The notes under the pieces are model-generated. The model did not search any database. It saw only the letters and a program-made list of their open reading frames with translations, and had not been told where the DNA came from. DNA of 64,000 nt. Origin: Dermatophagoides farinae. Its lineage: Eukaryota > Arthropoda > Arachnida > Sarcoptiformes > Pyroglyphidae. Where the stretch lies: assembly GCF_024713945.1 (NCBI RefSeq), contig NC_134678.1, positions 496,001 to 560,000 of the forward strand, in the 5' to 3' direction. Positions 48,721 through 58,390 of this stretch are shown piece by piece. The first letter of the stretch is position 1; every line of letters begins with the position of its first letter. The position numbers and the translations under genes were made by a program.

Positions 48721-50021
48721 ATGCCTCTAGAAGAACAACCACAGAAATCAATTGATTCTATAAATGATAATTTTGAATTAGAATCACAATTTATATTACG
48801 TTTACCATCATTACCGGCTGCATCGCTTCGAGCGGCTATAAAATCAGGTAAATATTATTTTTCAATCATCAATGAATCTAAGATCATCGTTTTATTTATT
48901 TTTGTTTTCGTAAAATAGGTGTTTTAAACCTCAAAGATCGTTTATCCATACAAATCGATCAAGATATCCGAAATGGTGTTGTTCGTTTCGATGGCTGGGT
49001 GCTACCGGCCAAAATTGTTGATCTGCCAACAATTTTAGAATCATTGAAAACATTGGATAATAAAAATTTTTATAAAACATCTGATATAAGCCAGATAATG
49101 ATATGTAAAGAAGAAACGGATGAAGTGAAAGAAGATCCTGATGAAGTGGTTAAAAAAACTAAAGATGGACGTGATAAAAAATATCTATATCCACATGGTA
49201 TAACTAAACCATTGAAAAATGTTCGAAAAAGAAGATTTCGTAAAACATTACGTAAAAAATATGTTGATTTTCCTGAAATTGAAAAAGAAGTTAAACGTCT
49301 ATTGAGGCAAGATAATGAAGCTACAAATGTTCGTTTTGAAATCGTTAATATTGAAGAAGAGAATAAAGATAAAATCGATTCGAAAGAAAAAGAATCATCC
49401 AATTTGATGAATGTAACGAATTCTGCGTTAGATGATCGTGATCTTTTTGGCGATGTTGTCAGTTCAAGCGATGATAATGATGATGATGATGAACGAATCG
49501 GTTATTCGGATGATGGTAGTCGTATGTCATCGACATTTCGAGATTATCTACGTGATCATAATGTTGATGATAATAGTAAAATTAATTTGGATAAAAATCT
49601 TTCATTTTCACAAGTATTCTCTCAACAACAACCTTCTACTTCGATGGATAATATGGATATTGCATCATCATCATCGAATGTATATGATTATCCAACAACA
49701 ACCGGAATCGATGATGATGGTGGTGTTGAAGAAAATAATGAAGCATCATATAGTTTGACTAAAAATCTTGAAAATGAATCCATACGAATTAAATTACAAG
49801 AATTGGAACAAGAAATTTTGAATCTACAAACACAACGACATGTACAACAAACAGAATTGGATAGTATTGAAAATATGGCTTTAAAACAACGTTTTCAAGC
49901 CATAATCGATGATCTTCGGGAACAAGAAATGGCTAAAAAACGTGAATATGATGAATTGAAAAAAATCATCATCATCATCATTATTTTAAATTTACCTGTT
50001 TTACATTTTATATATACGTAA
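48721..50021 (+). CDS. TAF7: TAF7, TFIID subunit
   Basis: Subunit of the general transcription factor TFIID that binds TAF1 and restrains its acetyltransferase activity. Two exons, 48721-48847 and 48919-50021, give 409 residues. The N-terminal TAFII55 domain is highly conserved: ELESQFILRLPSLPAASLRA, then SGVLNLKDRLSIQID, LPAKIVDLPTILESLKTLD, NFYKTSDISQIM and HGITKPLKNVRKRRFRKT, followed by PEIEKEVKRLLRQDNEA. An acidic, Ser-rich middle and a coiled coil (IRIKLQELEQEILNLQTQ onwards) follow, as in TAF7. The end is odd: after EYDELKK the frame runs through an ATC microsatellite into about 18 hydrophobic residues (Ile run, then LNLPVLHFIYT). Confidence 0.95.
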
Positions 50022-50423
50022 ATGTATGTATGTATAATCAAAACAAAAAAAGAAAACATTCATTGTATAAAAAAAAAATTTCATTTAAAAAAACGAAAAA
50101 TAAACGTCATTTATTTATTAGTCATCATCATCGATCTTCGAATCGAATGATGAATTTTTGTTTCACTTTCACAATTGAAACTATAGTGTGTAAAGTAGCA
50201 CCATCTGGTCTATTAGTAAATGGACAAGTTCTAAACAAAACAAAACGAAATCAAAATCATCATATGATGATTGCAGCCATAGACAGAGCATTCGCTAGAT
50301 TGTTGTCACTTCGAAATTATCATTCACATCACTGTCATATAACGACTATAACATAGCAGAAGATTTAGTTTTCTTTTTCTCCAATTTGAATTACCAATTG
50401 AATTTTTTTTATTACTATTAATC
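50022..50423. other. Intergenic, TAF7 - scramblase 1
   Basis: 402 bases with the TAF7 3' UTR and the scramblase leader. From about 50287 onward it is part of the duplicated unit: it matches 51996-52127 up to the second gene's ATG. Confidence 0.5.
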
Positions 50424-51930
50424 ATGTATAATCCAAAAGAGTAAGTTATTGATTTGTTTTTTTCCAATGATTTTGGATTAACAATCGATTTGTTTGATTT
50501 CGAAATTTTATTAGCCAAAATTCTCCTGGATATGTGATGAATCATCAGACAATTGGTTATCCAGCTCCAGTAACAATTGGCTATAATAATAATATGCAAC
50601 CACAACAGCCACAAATGGCCGTTGTTGTTTATCCACCATCACCACCGCAACAAATTGAACAGCCAATGATGCAACAACCAGCTCCAGTTAATTTTTATCC
50701 ACCACCAATGGCACCACAACAAGGTATATAATGTGATATGAATAATTAAAATTTTTTTTTTGCTAATTTTGTTTTCTTTCCTCTATCAACTTATTCAGTT
50801 CCATTTGGACCATATTCCCTTCCAAATGTACCTCGTGGTTTGGAAATTCTGTTGACACTTGATCAATTGATTATTGAACAACAAGTTGAAATGTTGGAAG
50901 GTAAAAATTTCAGTTTGATTGATTGTTGACGTATATTTAAAGTTAAAATTTTTCTTTTCTTCTAAAATTGTAGCATTCATTGGTTATGAAACCAATAACA
51001 AGTATATTGTTAAAAATTTAAATGGACAACATTTGTATTTCGCTGCTGAAGGTATTATTGCATTATTGGATTGAATTCGATTTTTATCTAATTTCATTTT
51101 AACAATTATTTACTCTAGAAAATGATTTATGTACACGAAATTGTCTTGGTGAAGTTCGTCCATTCATTATGCGATTATATGATAATAATCGGAATGAAAT
51201 ATTACGATTGGATCGTCCTTGGCGTTGTACTAGTTGCCTTTGTCCATGTTTCTTACAGGTTTGGTCTAAAAAATATAAAAAATGCCATTTAATCTGAATT
51301 TAATATTTTTATTGAACAGGAATTAAACGTGTATAGTGGTACACAGAAATTGGGATCAATTCGACAAGAATGGTCCATTTTTTATCCAATATTCAGTATA
51401 TTGAATTCAGCTGGTCAAAAAGTTTTACATATTGAAGGACCATTGATTACATTTTCTTGTGGTGGTGATATCGAATTCAATGTTCTTTCGAATGATGGTG
51501 AAACTAAAGTTGGCAAAATCAGTAAACAATGGAGTGGATTGGCCAGAGAAATGTTTACCGATGCTGATCGTTTTGGTATTCAATTTCCTAATGACTTGGA
51601 TGTAACGATTAAAGCTGTTTTATTGGGTGCCACATTTTTGATTGTAAGTATTGAGATTTTGATCTAATTGATCTAATTAGAATCTAATTTTATTTTGATC
51701 AATATTTCACAGGATTACATGTTTTTCGAAAAAGGTCACAAATAATTATTGTTTTCGTTGACGTTTATGTTGCTATTATTGCCTCTGTTGATGGTATTGA
51801 TCTTTATATAATTTGTTCCTAAACGAATCTCTGTATTTTGTCTCCTTAAGTCACATTCATGATGAATTTGATCTTTTTTCCTTTTACCAAAAAAAAAACT
51901 TGACCAAATTTCAAATAAAATTTGATATTA
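50287..51930. repeat. Tandem duplication, unit 1 (scramblase A)
   Basis: Begins at AGCATTCG before the scramblase A leader and ends after TTTCAAATAAAAT behind its stop codon. It matches unit 2 (51996-53640) over leader, all exons and introns, and about 180 bases of 3' flank. Divergence looks like roughly 10 percent in exons and more in flanks. Confidence 0.85.
50424..51745 (+). CDS. PLSCR: Phospholipid scramblase, copy A
   Basis: Calcium-responsive membrane protein of the scramblase family (Pfam Scramblase). Seven exons, 50424-50440, 50515-50723, 50799-50900, 50974-51051, 51119-51258, 51320-51643 and 51713-51745, give exactly 300 residues. The N-terminus is Pro/Gln/Tyr/Met-rich as in vertebrate PLSCRs. 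The core includes RGLEILLTLDQLIIEQQVEM, GYETNNKYIVKNLNGQHLYF, CTRNCLGEVRPF and the Cys cluster CTSCLCPC (palmitoylation type), then GSIRQEWSIFYP, VGKISKQWSGLAREMFTDAD, RFGIQFPNDLDV (calcium-loop region) and KAVLLGATFLIDYMFFE. All splice sites are plain. Followed by a degraded RAD51 scrap and copy B. Confidence 0.95.
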
Positions 51931-51988
51931 AAAGATTTACAAGAAAATGTTCACCATACAATTGAATCGATTGCCTGTACTCCACGTA
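51924..51988 (+). pseudogene. Relic of RAD51 exon 2
   Basis: About 64 bases that align with 57032-57095, inside exon 2 of the intact RAD51 gene (GATATTAAAA through CCATACAATTGAA to CTCCACGTA), with fewer than ten differences. It has no neighbouring RAD51 exons, is out of any gene context, and sits exactly at the junction of the two scramblase units. Same orientation as RAD51. Confidence 0.85.
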
Positions 51989-51995
51989 GGTGGAA

Positions 51996-53640
51996 AGCAT
52001 TCGTTATAATGTTGTCACTTTGAAATTATCATTTAAATCACTGTCATATAAAGGCCATATCAAAAGATTATAATTTCTTTTATTCCTATTTGGATAACCA
52101 TTTGAGTTTTTTTGTTATTAATTAATCATGTATGATCCAAAAGAGTAAGTTATTGATTTGTTTTTTCCAATGATTTTGGATTAACAAACGATTAGTTTGA
52201 TTTTGAAATTTTATTAGCCAAAATTCTACTGGATATATTCTTTTAAGTTAGATATCTTTTCTACATATATCATATATATATAATGAATCATTAGACAATT
52301 GGTTATCCAGCTCCAGTAACAACTGGCTATAATAATAATAATATGAACCCGCAACAATCGCAAATGACCGGTGTTGTTTATCCACCATCATCACCGCAAC
52401 AAACTGGACAACCAATGATGCAACAACCAGCTTCAGTTAATTTTCATCCACCATCAATGGTACCACAACAAGGTATATGATAGGATATGAATAATTTAAT
52501 TAAATTTTTTTTTCTAATTTTATTTCCTTCCCCTCCGTCAACTTATTCAATTCCATTTGGACCATCTTCAGTTCCAAATGTCTCGCCAGGCTTGGGAATT
52601 CTGTCGACACTTGATCAATTGATTATTGAACAACAAGTTGAAATGTTGGAAGGTAAAAGTTTCAGTTTGATTGATTGTTGACGTATATTTAAAGTTGAAA
52701 TTTTTTTTCTTCTAAAATTGTAGTATTCACTGGTTTTGAAACCAATAACAAGTATACTGTTAAAAATTTAAATGGACAACATTTGTGTTATGCTGCTGAA
52801 GGTATTATTGCATTATTAGATTGAATTCGATTTTTATCTAATTTCATTTCAATATTTATTTACTCTAGAAAATGATTTATGGACACTAAATTATTTTGGT
52901 AAAATTCGTCCATTCACTATGCGATTATATGATTATCAGCGGAATGAAATATTACGAATGAATCGTCCTTTGCGTTGTACTAGTTGCCTTTGTCCATGTT
53001 TCTTACAGGTTTGGTCTGAAGAAAAAATGCAATTTAATCACAATTCAATATTTTTATTAAACAGGAATTAAGTGTCTATAGTGGCGCACAGAAATTGGGA
53101 TCAATTCGACAAGAATGGTCCATTTTTTATCCAATATTCAGTATATTGAATTCAGCTGGTGGAAAAGTTTTACATATTCAAGGACCATTGCTTACATTTT
53201 CTTGTTGTGGTGATGTCGAATTCACCATTCTTTCGAATGATGGTGGAACTGAAGTTGGCAAAATTAGTAAACAATGGAATGGATTAGCCCAAGAAATGCT
53301 TACCGATGCTGATCGTTTTGGTATTCAATTTCCGAATAATTTGGATGTAGCGATTAAAGCTGTTTTATTGGGTGCCACATTTTTGATTGTAAGAATTGAG
53401 ATGTTAATACGTAATAGTATTCTAATTTTATTTTGATCAATATTTCACAGGATTACATGTTTTTCGAAAAAAGTCACAAATAATTATTGTTTTCGTTGAC
53501 TTTTTGGATGGTATTGATATTTATTTATATATAATTTATTTCTAAACGAATCGCTGTATTTTGCCTCCTTAAGTCACATTTATAATCACAACGACTTTTT
53601 TCCTTTTACCAAAAAAAAAATTTGACCAACTTTCAAATAA
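51996..53640. repeat. Tandem duplication, unit 2 (scramblase B)
   Basis: Second copy of the 1.65 kb scramblase unit, direct orientation. It departs from unit 1 by an insertion near 52240-52280, a moved acceptor in front of exon 3 and scattered substitutions. Confidence 0.85.
52128..53483 (+). CDS. Phospholipid scramblase, copy B (front end altered)
   Basis: Duplicate of the upstream scramblase. Exons 3 to 7 (52572-52652, 52724-52801, 52869-53008, 53065-53388, 53451-53483) keep frame and plain splice sites: GLGILSTLDQLIIEQQVEML, GFETNNKYTVKNLNGQ, CTSCLCPC, SIRQEWSIFYP, DADRFGIQFPNNLDV, DYMFFEKSHK. The first exon (52128-52144) is kept, but exon 2 carries an AT-rich insertion and an in-frame stop after TGYILLS, and a second TAG after MNH. 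The Met in MNPQQSQMTG (near 52343) could start a shorter protein. The old exon 3 acceptor is CAA instead of CAG; a new CAG 21 bases downstream keeps the frame at the cost of seven residues. CTRNC of copy A is WTLNY. It is either a gene with a new start or an early pseudogene. Confidence 0.7.
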
Positions 53641-53661
53641 AATTCAAAGAGAATTTGATGT

Positions 53662-53843
53662 TAATCCAATGATGTTTTACATTTTCATTTCCTTTGTAAT
53701 TAATTTTAAAGTTAAATAAAAAAATTGAAAAATCAAAAAAAATGAAATTTGAAATTATCTCTCGACTATTTCGACCGTTTGTAAGCATTTTCGCTCGAAA
53801 TAGTCATTAAATCATTTGAATTCGCAGCGTAAATTTTTTTTTT
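53662..53843 (+). repeat. Direct repeat, copy 1 of RAD51 upstream flank
   Basis: From TAATCCAATGATG to the T-run near 53840 it matches 56514-56693, directly before RAD51, with about 10 percent differences. It contains a perfect 11-base inverted repeat, GACTATTTCGA (53764-53774) and TCGAAATAGTC (53795-53805). Confidence 0.9.
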
Positions 53844-54259
53844 GCACTGAGCAAAAAGTTAGCAGGCTAAACTTCAAAGTTATATATTAACCTCCATCAA
53901 AGAATGGTAAACTTCATTTCTAATTGGAGCCGCAACAAACTCTACTCTCTTTACGCTAAAGTGAAACACAAACACACACACTCTTTCTGTATCAATCATA
54001 ATCATCTCATCGTTCATATTTGTATCACTTATTTCTTTTAGGCTAAAATATCATTAAACTAAATCAAACCATTCTATCAGATGATGATCTGCATTCATTT
54101 TGTTTCCATATTCAATATATAATAAAATGACAATTTGAAAACAAAAAATTTTCTCAATTTCTTATCAAGTATCGATTTATTTCAAAATGATGATCAACAA
54201 AAACAAAAAACTCAAAACACTATCATTTAAAATGATTGATGAACCAATAAAAAGGAAAA

Positions 54260-54576
54260 ATATCAAAGTTTCCAGACCAAGAAAACCATGAACCAATAAA
54301 TCATTGAAATTATTCGAACAACAGGCAAAAATAGCAGAGTACGAATCAATAAAAAATTATTGCAGATCGTTTAGTTCTTTATAACCATAATGGTGCTTAG
54401 AAAATTGCCTATAATTCCGCCTGAAAAATCGAACATGAATTGGCCAAACGAAATTTTAAGATATCAACCGGATGACTAGAGTTAGCAACAAGAATTACAA
54501 ACAAAGAAGCACATCCAAACACGACAACAGCAAATTTTGAACCATCAGTATAAATATGAAAATCATGATTAAACAT
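54260..54576 (-). mobile_element. Non-LTR retrotransposon (LINE) relic, RNase H part
   Basis: On the minus strand, HIYTDGSKFAVVVFG (TDGSK codons at 54535-54549) is followed by ANSCSIFQAEL (about 54412-54441) and, in a different frame, by DSYSAIFACCSNN (from 54347 down). These are the three acidic motifs (D, E, D) of the RNase H domain that many LINEs carry after reverse transcriptase, and CSIFQAEL is typical of LINE rather than other RNase H. Stops follow AEL and the frame changes, so it is dead. No reverse transcriptase, tail or target-site duplication is recognisable. Confidence 0.7.
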
Positions 54577-54967
54577 TTATCCCATGTAAATTTTTATTTT
54601 GCACGTTTTTTTTCTGTGCGCATATGCGTTTTGCGATGATCAGAAAAAAAATTTAACAAAGTCATTAATAATGATTGGTAAGTATCATCGATTTATTGAT
54701 GAAAATCATTTGATCGATAAATTGATTTCAACACAAAACAGATTATATTTCATTTCATTTCTATAGAGAATAATATTGGAAATTCATTAATTTTCTTGGC
54801 TAGAATTCATTCTTTGACATAAAACGATTTTTGAATTGATGATACAAAAAAAAATTGACAATAATGAAGTATCCTAATGAGTAAAGATAGTTTAAATAGT
54901 GCAAGAACGGAAAAAAAATTCCACATTCGTTTGTCGAATTCAGACTAAGAAAAATCTGAATGTGAAA

Positions 54968-56477
54968 ATGTTGTTCAAAATCAAAACATTTCTCTACGAT
55001 GCAATCAAACATATTGTTGAAGAAAATGGAACCGCACGATATCATCTATTACATAATGTTGATATTTCGCTTTATCTTTATTGGTTCATACGAGCATTAT
55101 TCATTTCATTAATCTATATAGATCCAGAACGATTTCCATTATATCGATATGATTATATGTCACTTTTTTTTGGGAACATCGAAAAATTCTTAATAAATTC
55201 TTTATGATCATACTAATATTGTTTACATTGATTGGATTTTGGTTTATCAAAACATTTTTCTTTAACCATGTGGATGAACTTTGTTTTCAGACTTTTTATG
55301 ACTGTATCGTATATAATACGGATCAATATTATAAAAGTCGAGATACGGATGAAAATATTGCAAAGAAATTGTCCAAACGTTTAGAGGATTATCAACAGCG
55401 ATTTGCTCGTGATCATAGTTTATTATCGAAAATGATTCCACGATTGTTGAATCATTGGTTCAGAATTCGTGTTTGGATCGATTCGTGGTTGCATTTGGAT
55501 CGTGTCGATAGGAATTTGTTTGAAAATCGAAATAAAATGCGTTTGTTTCCCAATGCAAATCGTAAAAGTCGAACACATGTTTTGTTATTCGTATTGATTA
55601 TTGATTACTGCAATCATATTATTCACATTTTTATTTGTAAGTATCATGTTTTGTTTTTGTTCGTATTTTAATTTAATTTAATTTTCCAATTTCTCTTTCT
55701 ATGGATAAAGTGCTCCTCAATATCATCAGTGGTATTAAGATTATTTCACAATTTTTACAATATGAATTCGTAAAAAATTCCTCGATCATGAAATTCAGCA
55801 TAATGATTGAAGTAATATTATTCATACATAATTCATTGGCAATTAATCAATGTGCAATGCTATTGTACGGTACAATATGGGCAACATATTATGTGTTTCG
55901 TAATCAATTGGCTCACATTAATCAAAATTTTATGAAAATTTTAAGAAATTCACGACAAAGAAAACCAATCAATATGACAGTGTTAAAAGAACTGCGATTC
56001 ATTCATATTGAACATAATACATTGGCATATTATGTATTACAGAGTGATAAATATACATTGAGCCGACCGCTTTACTATTTTGCATTGGTTAGCATACCGA
56101 TTAATGTATTATTTATGTGTGAATTAATCGTCGAAGATATACCGGCGCAAACACAATTTGTATTTATAGTGATGTCATCGGTACATGCCATTACTGGTCT
56201 TATTCCATTCATAACTTTAGCACTTGTTTCCAGTGCTTTTCATAAAATCAAAGATTATATACCAGCTATGCAGCTACGATTGAATCGTTCGACACATATT
56301 CGAATGAAATTGAAATATGATGATCTCTATGAACGTTTGATGTTTGGTAAAAAAATTGCCTTTACATTTGGCTATCTCGGCGATTTGACGTACCGGGGGT
56401 TATTCGAAGCATTTCTTGGCTATTTTGCCGCTTTCTTTCTCATCATGGGATTCTATATGAGAGAACATTCAACATGA
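54968..56477 (+). CDS. Chemoreceptor-like (gustatory receptor-type) membrane protein, frameshifted
   Basis: Probable multi-pass plasma-membrane receptor. Two exons, 54968-55636 and 55711-56477, would give about 478 residues with several long hydrophobic helices (ILFTLIGFWFIKTFFF, HVLLFVLIIDYCNHIIHIFI, MIEVILFIHNSL, AMLLYGTIWATYYVF, FALVSIPINVLFMCEL, IMSSVHAIT-like segment) and a last helix in GYLGDLTYRGLFEAFLGYF, at the position of the TY motif of arthropod gustatory receptors. The helix count, length and single-intron structure fit that superfamily, but I see no strong family motif. Exon 1 changes frame by one base between 54968-55207 and 55204 onward. The likely site is the run of eight T at 55164-55171. 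Either a young pseudogene or a sequence error. Confidence 0.6.
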
Positions 56478-56834
56478 ATAATTATGATTCGATCAAATGA
56501 TGATGATTCTGCATAATCCAATGATGTTTTACATTTTAATTTCCTTTGTGATTAATTTTAAAGTTGAATAAAAAATTGAAAAATAAAAAAAATGAAATTT
56601 GAAATTATTGCTCGACTATCTCGACAGTTTGTAAGCATTTTCGGTCGAAATAGTCATTGAATCATTCGAATTCGCGCCGTAAATTTTTTTTTCTGCTCTC
56701 TCGAACGGTGATGACATCGTTTTTTTCGAGTTTATTTTTGTCAATTATTCCAAATATTTATTCATTTTTATTTCCATCTGTTTTGTTTAACGACAATTTT
56801 TTTGAAATTCAAATTTTCTCAACATAAAAAAACA
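56478..56834. promoter_or_regulatory. RAD51 upstream region
   Basis: Gap between the chemoreceptor-like stop and the RAD51 ATG, including repeat copy 2 (56514-56693). As the region directly before RAD51 it should hold the promoter. Confidence 0.4.
56514..56693 (+). repeat. Direct repeat, copy 2, directly upstream of RAD51
   Basis: Partner of 53662-53843. The inner inverted repeat (GACTATCTCGA and TCGAAATAGTC) has one mismatch here. Confidence 0.9.
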
Positions 56835-58085
56835 ATGAGTTCGGTCAAAGAAAAATCAAAAGTTCAACAAGTACAAGATGTTGTTGTTGATAAAAACGCT
56901 GAAGATGAAGGCGAATTTGAAACCAGTTTTATGCATATACAAAAATTAGAAGTTTGTATTTTTGAGATTTATGATGGCAAAATTCATTTCATTCATTTTT
57001 TTTTATTTAGGGTTGTGGTATACAAGCACAGGATATTAAAAAATTGCAAGAAAATGGTTACCATACAATTGAAGCGATTGCCTATACTCCACGTAAAGCG
57101 TTGGAAAAAATCAAAGGAATTAGTGAGCAAAAAGCCGAAAAAATTCTTGTAAGTCTATTAATAAAAAAATAATTTTTTTATTGTTTAAAATAATTGACCA
57201 ATTTATTCTTGTTTAGAGTGCTGCTATAAAAATGGTACCTATGGGCTTTTCTACGGCAACCGAATATCATATGAAACGTTCGGAACTCGTCATGATAACT
57301 ACTGGTTCTAAAGAATTAGATGCCCTGCTTAAAGGTTTGGACATAAATTTTTTTTCAATTTGTATAATTAATTCTAAACAAAAATTATTATTTCACATAA
57401 AGGCGGTATTGAAACGGGCTCGATTACCGAGTTATTTGGTGAATTCCGTACTGGAAAATCTCAGATTTGTCATATGCTTGCCGTAACATGCCAATTACCG
57501 ATTGACATGGGCGGTGCCGAAGGAAAATGTCTATTCATCGATACAGAAGGAACATTTCGGCCAGAACGTTTTCTTGCCATTGCAAAACGGTATAAGATGG
57601 ATGAGAACAATTGCTTGGAGGGTATTGCATATGCAAGAGCATATAACAGTGATCATCAGACACAATTATTAATTGATGCCGCATCAATGATGTCAAATTC
57701 TCGTTATGCATTAATGATTGTTGATTCGGCTACAGCTTTATATCGTACAGATTATAATGGCCGTTCAGAATTAGCTGCTCGTCAAATGCATCTAGCAAGA
57801 TTTTTGCGTATGCTACAAAGATTAGCCGATGAATTTGGTATTGCTGTGGTTATTACCAATCAAGTTGTTGCAAATGTCGATGCAAGTGCTATGTTTAGTT
57901 CGGATAATAAAAAACCGATTGGTGGCCATATAGTGGCACATGCATCAACAACACGTTTATATCTAAAAAAAGGAAAAGGCGATAATCGTGTTTGCCGTAT
58001 TTACGACTCACCAAATTTACCTGAAGGTGATGCTACATTTTCAATCCATAATGATGGTATCAGTGATCCTAATGATAATGATTAA
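56835..58085 (+). CDS. RAD51: RAD51 recombinase
   Basis: Strand-exchange ATPase of homologous recombination. Four exons, 56835-56951, 57011-57148, 57217-57334 and 57403-58085, give 351 residues (human 339). The N-terminal helix-hairpin domain includes [40 protein letters not shown] and KI. The core has [15 protein letters not shown] (Walker A GEFRTGKS), [52 protein letters not shown] (Walker B), [31 protein letters not shown] and [20 protein letters not shown]. The N-terminal 25 residues are a charged extension. An upstream in-frame Met at 56802 exists, but MSSVKEK at 56835 is the better start. A copy of part of exon 2 lies at 51924-51988. Confidence 0.98.
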
Positions 58086-58390
58086 GAATTCTTAACGATT
58101 GTAATATTTAATGATAACCTGTTTTTTGGATATATCATCATACTACACACACACACATTTGACCGTAGAATGTTAATATTTTTTCAAATTAGAAATAATT
58201 GAAAAGAATTTTGTCACGTACTTTATGAAGCATACATTACACTATTACAATGAAATGTTTTTTTTAAAAATGTATTGATTTGAGTTGTTTTCTATGAATT
58301 GATTGCTCATTCCTAGAGCATTCGATTGTTAGATTTTGTTTCAAATTCCTTAAGAATTAAAATTATTTCTTAATTTTCAATCCAAAATAA
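58086..58390. other. Intergenic, RAD51 - NF-YC
   Basis: 305 AT-rich bases with a CA run (58146-58156), the RAD51 3' UTR and the NF-YC leader. No exon is seen. Confidence 0.5.

Larger units (their letters stand above)
53484..54967. other. Intergenic with repeat and LINE relic
   Basis: Holds the 3' flank of scramblase B, a 180-base copy of the RAD51 upstream flank (53662-53843), AT-rich DNA, a broken LINE piece (about 54260-54576) and the leader of the chemoreceptor-like gene. Confidence 0.6.
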
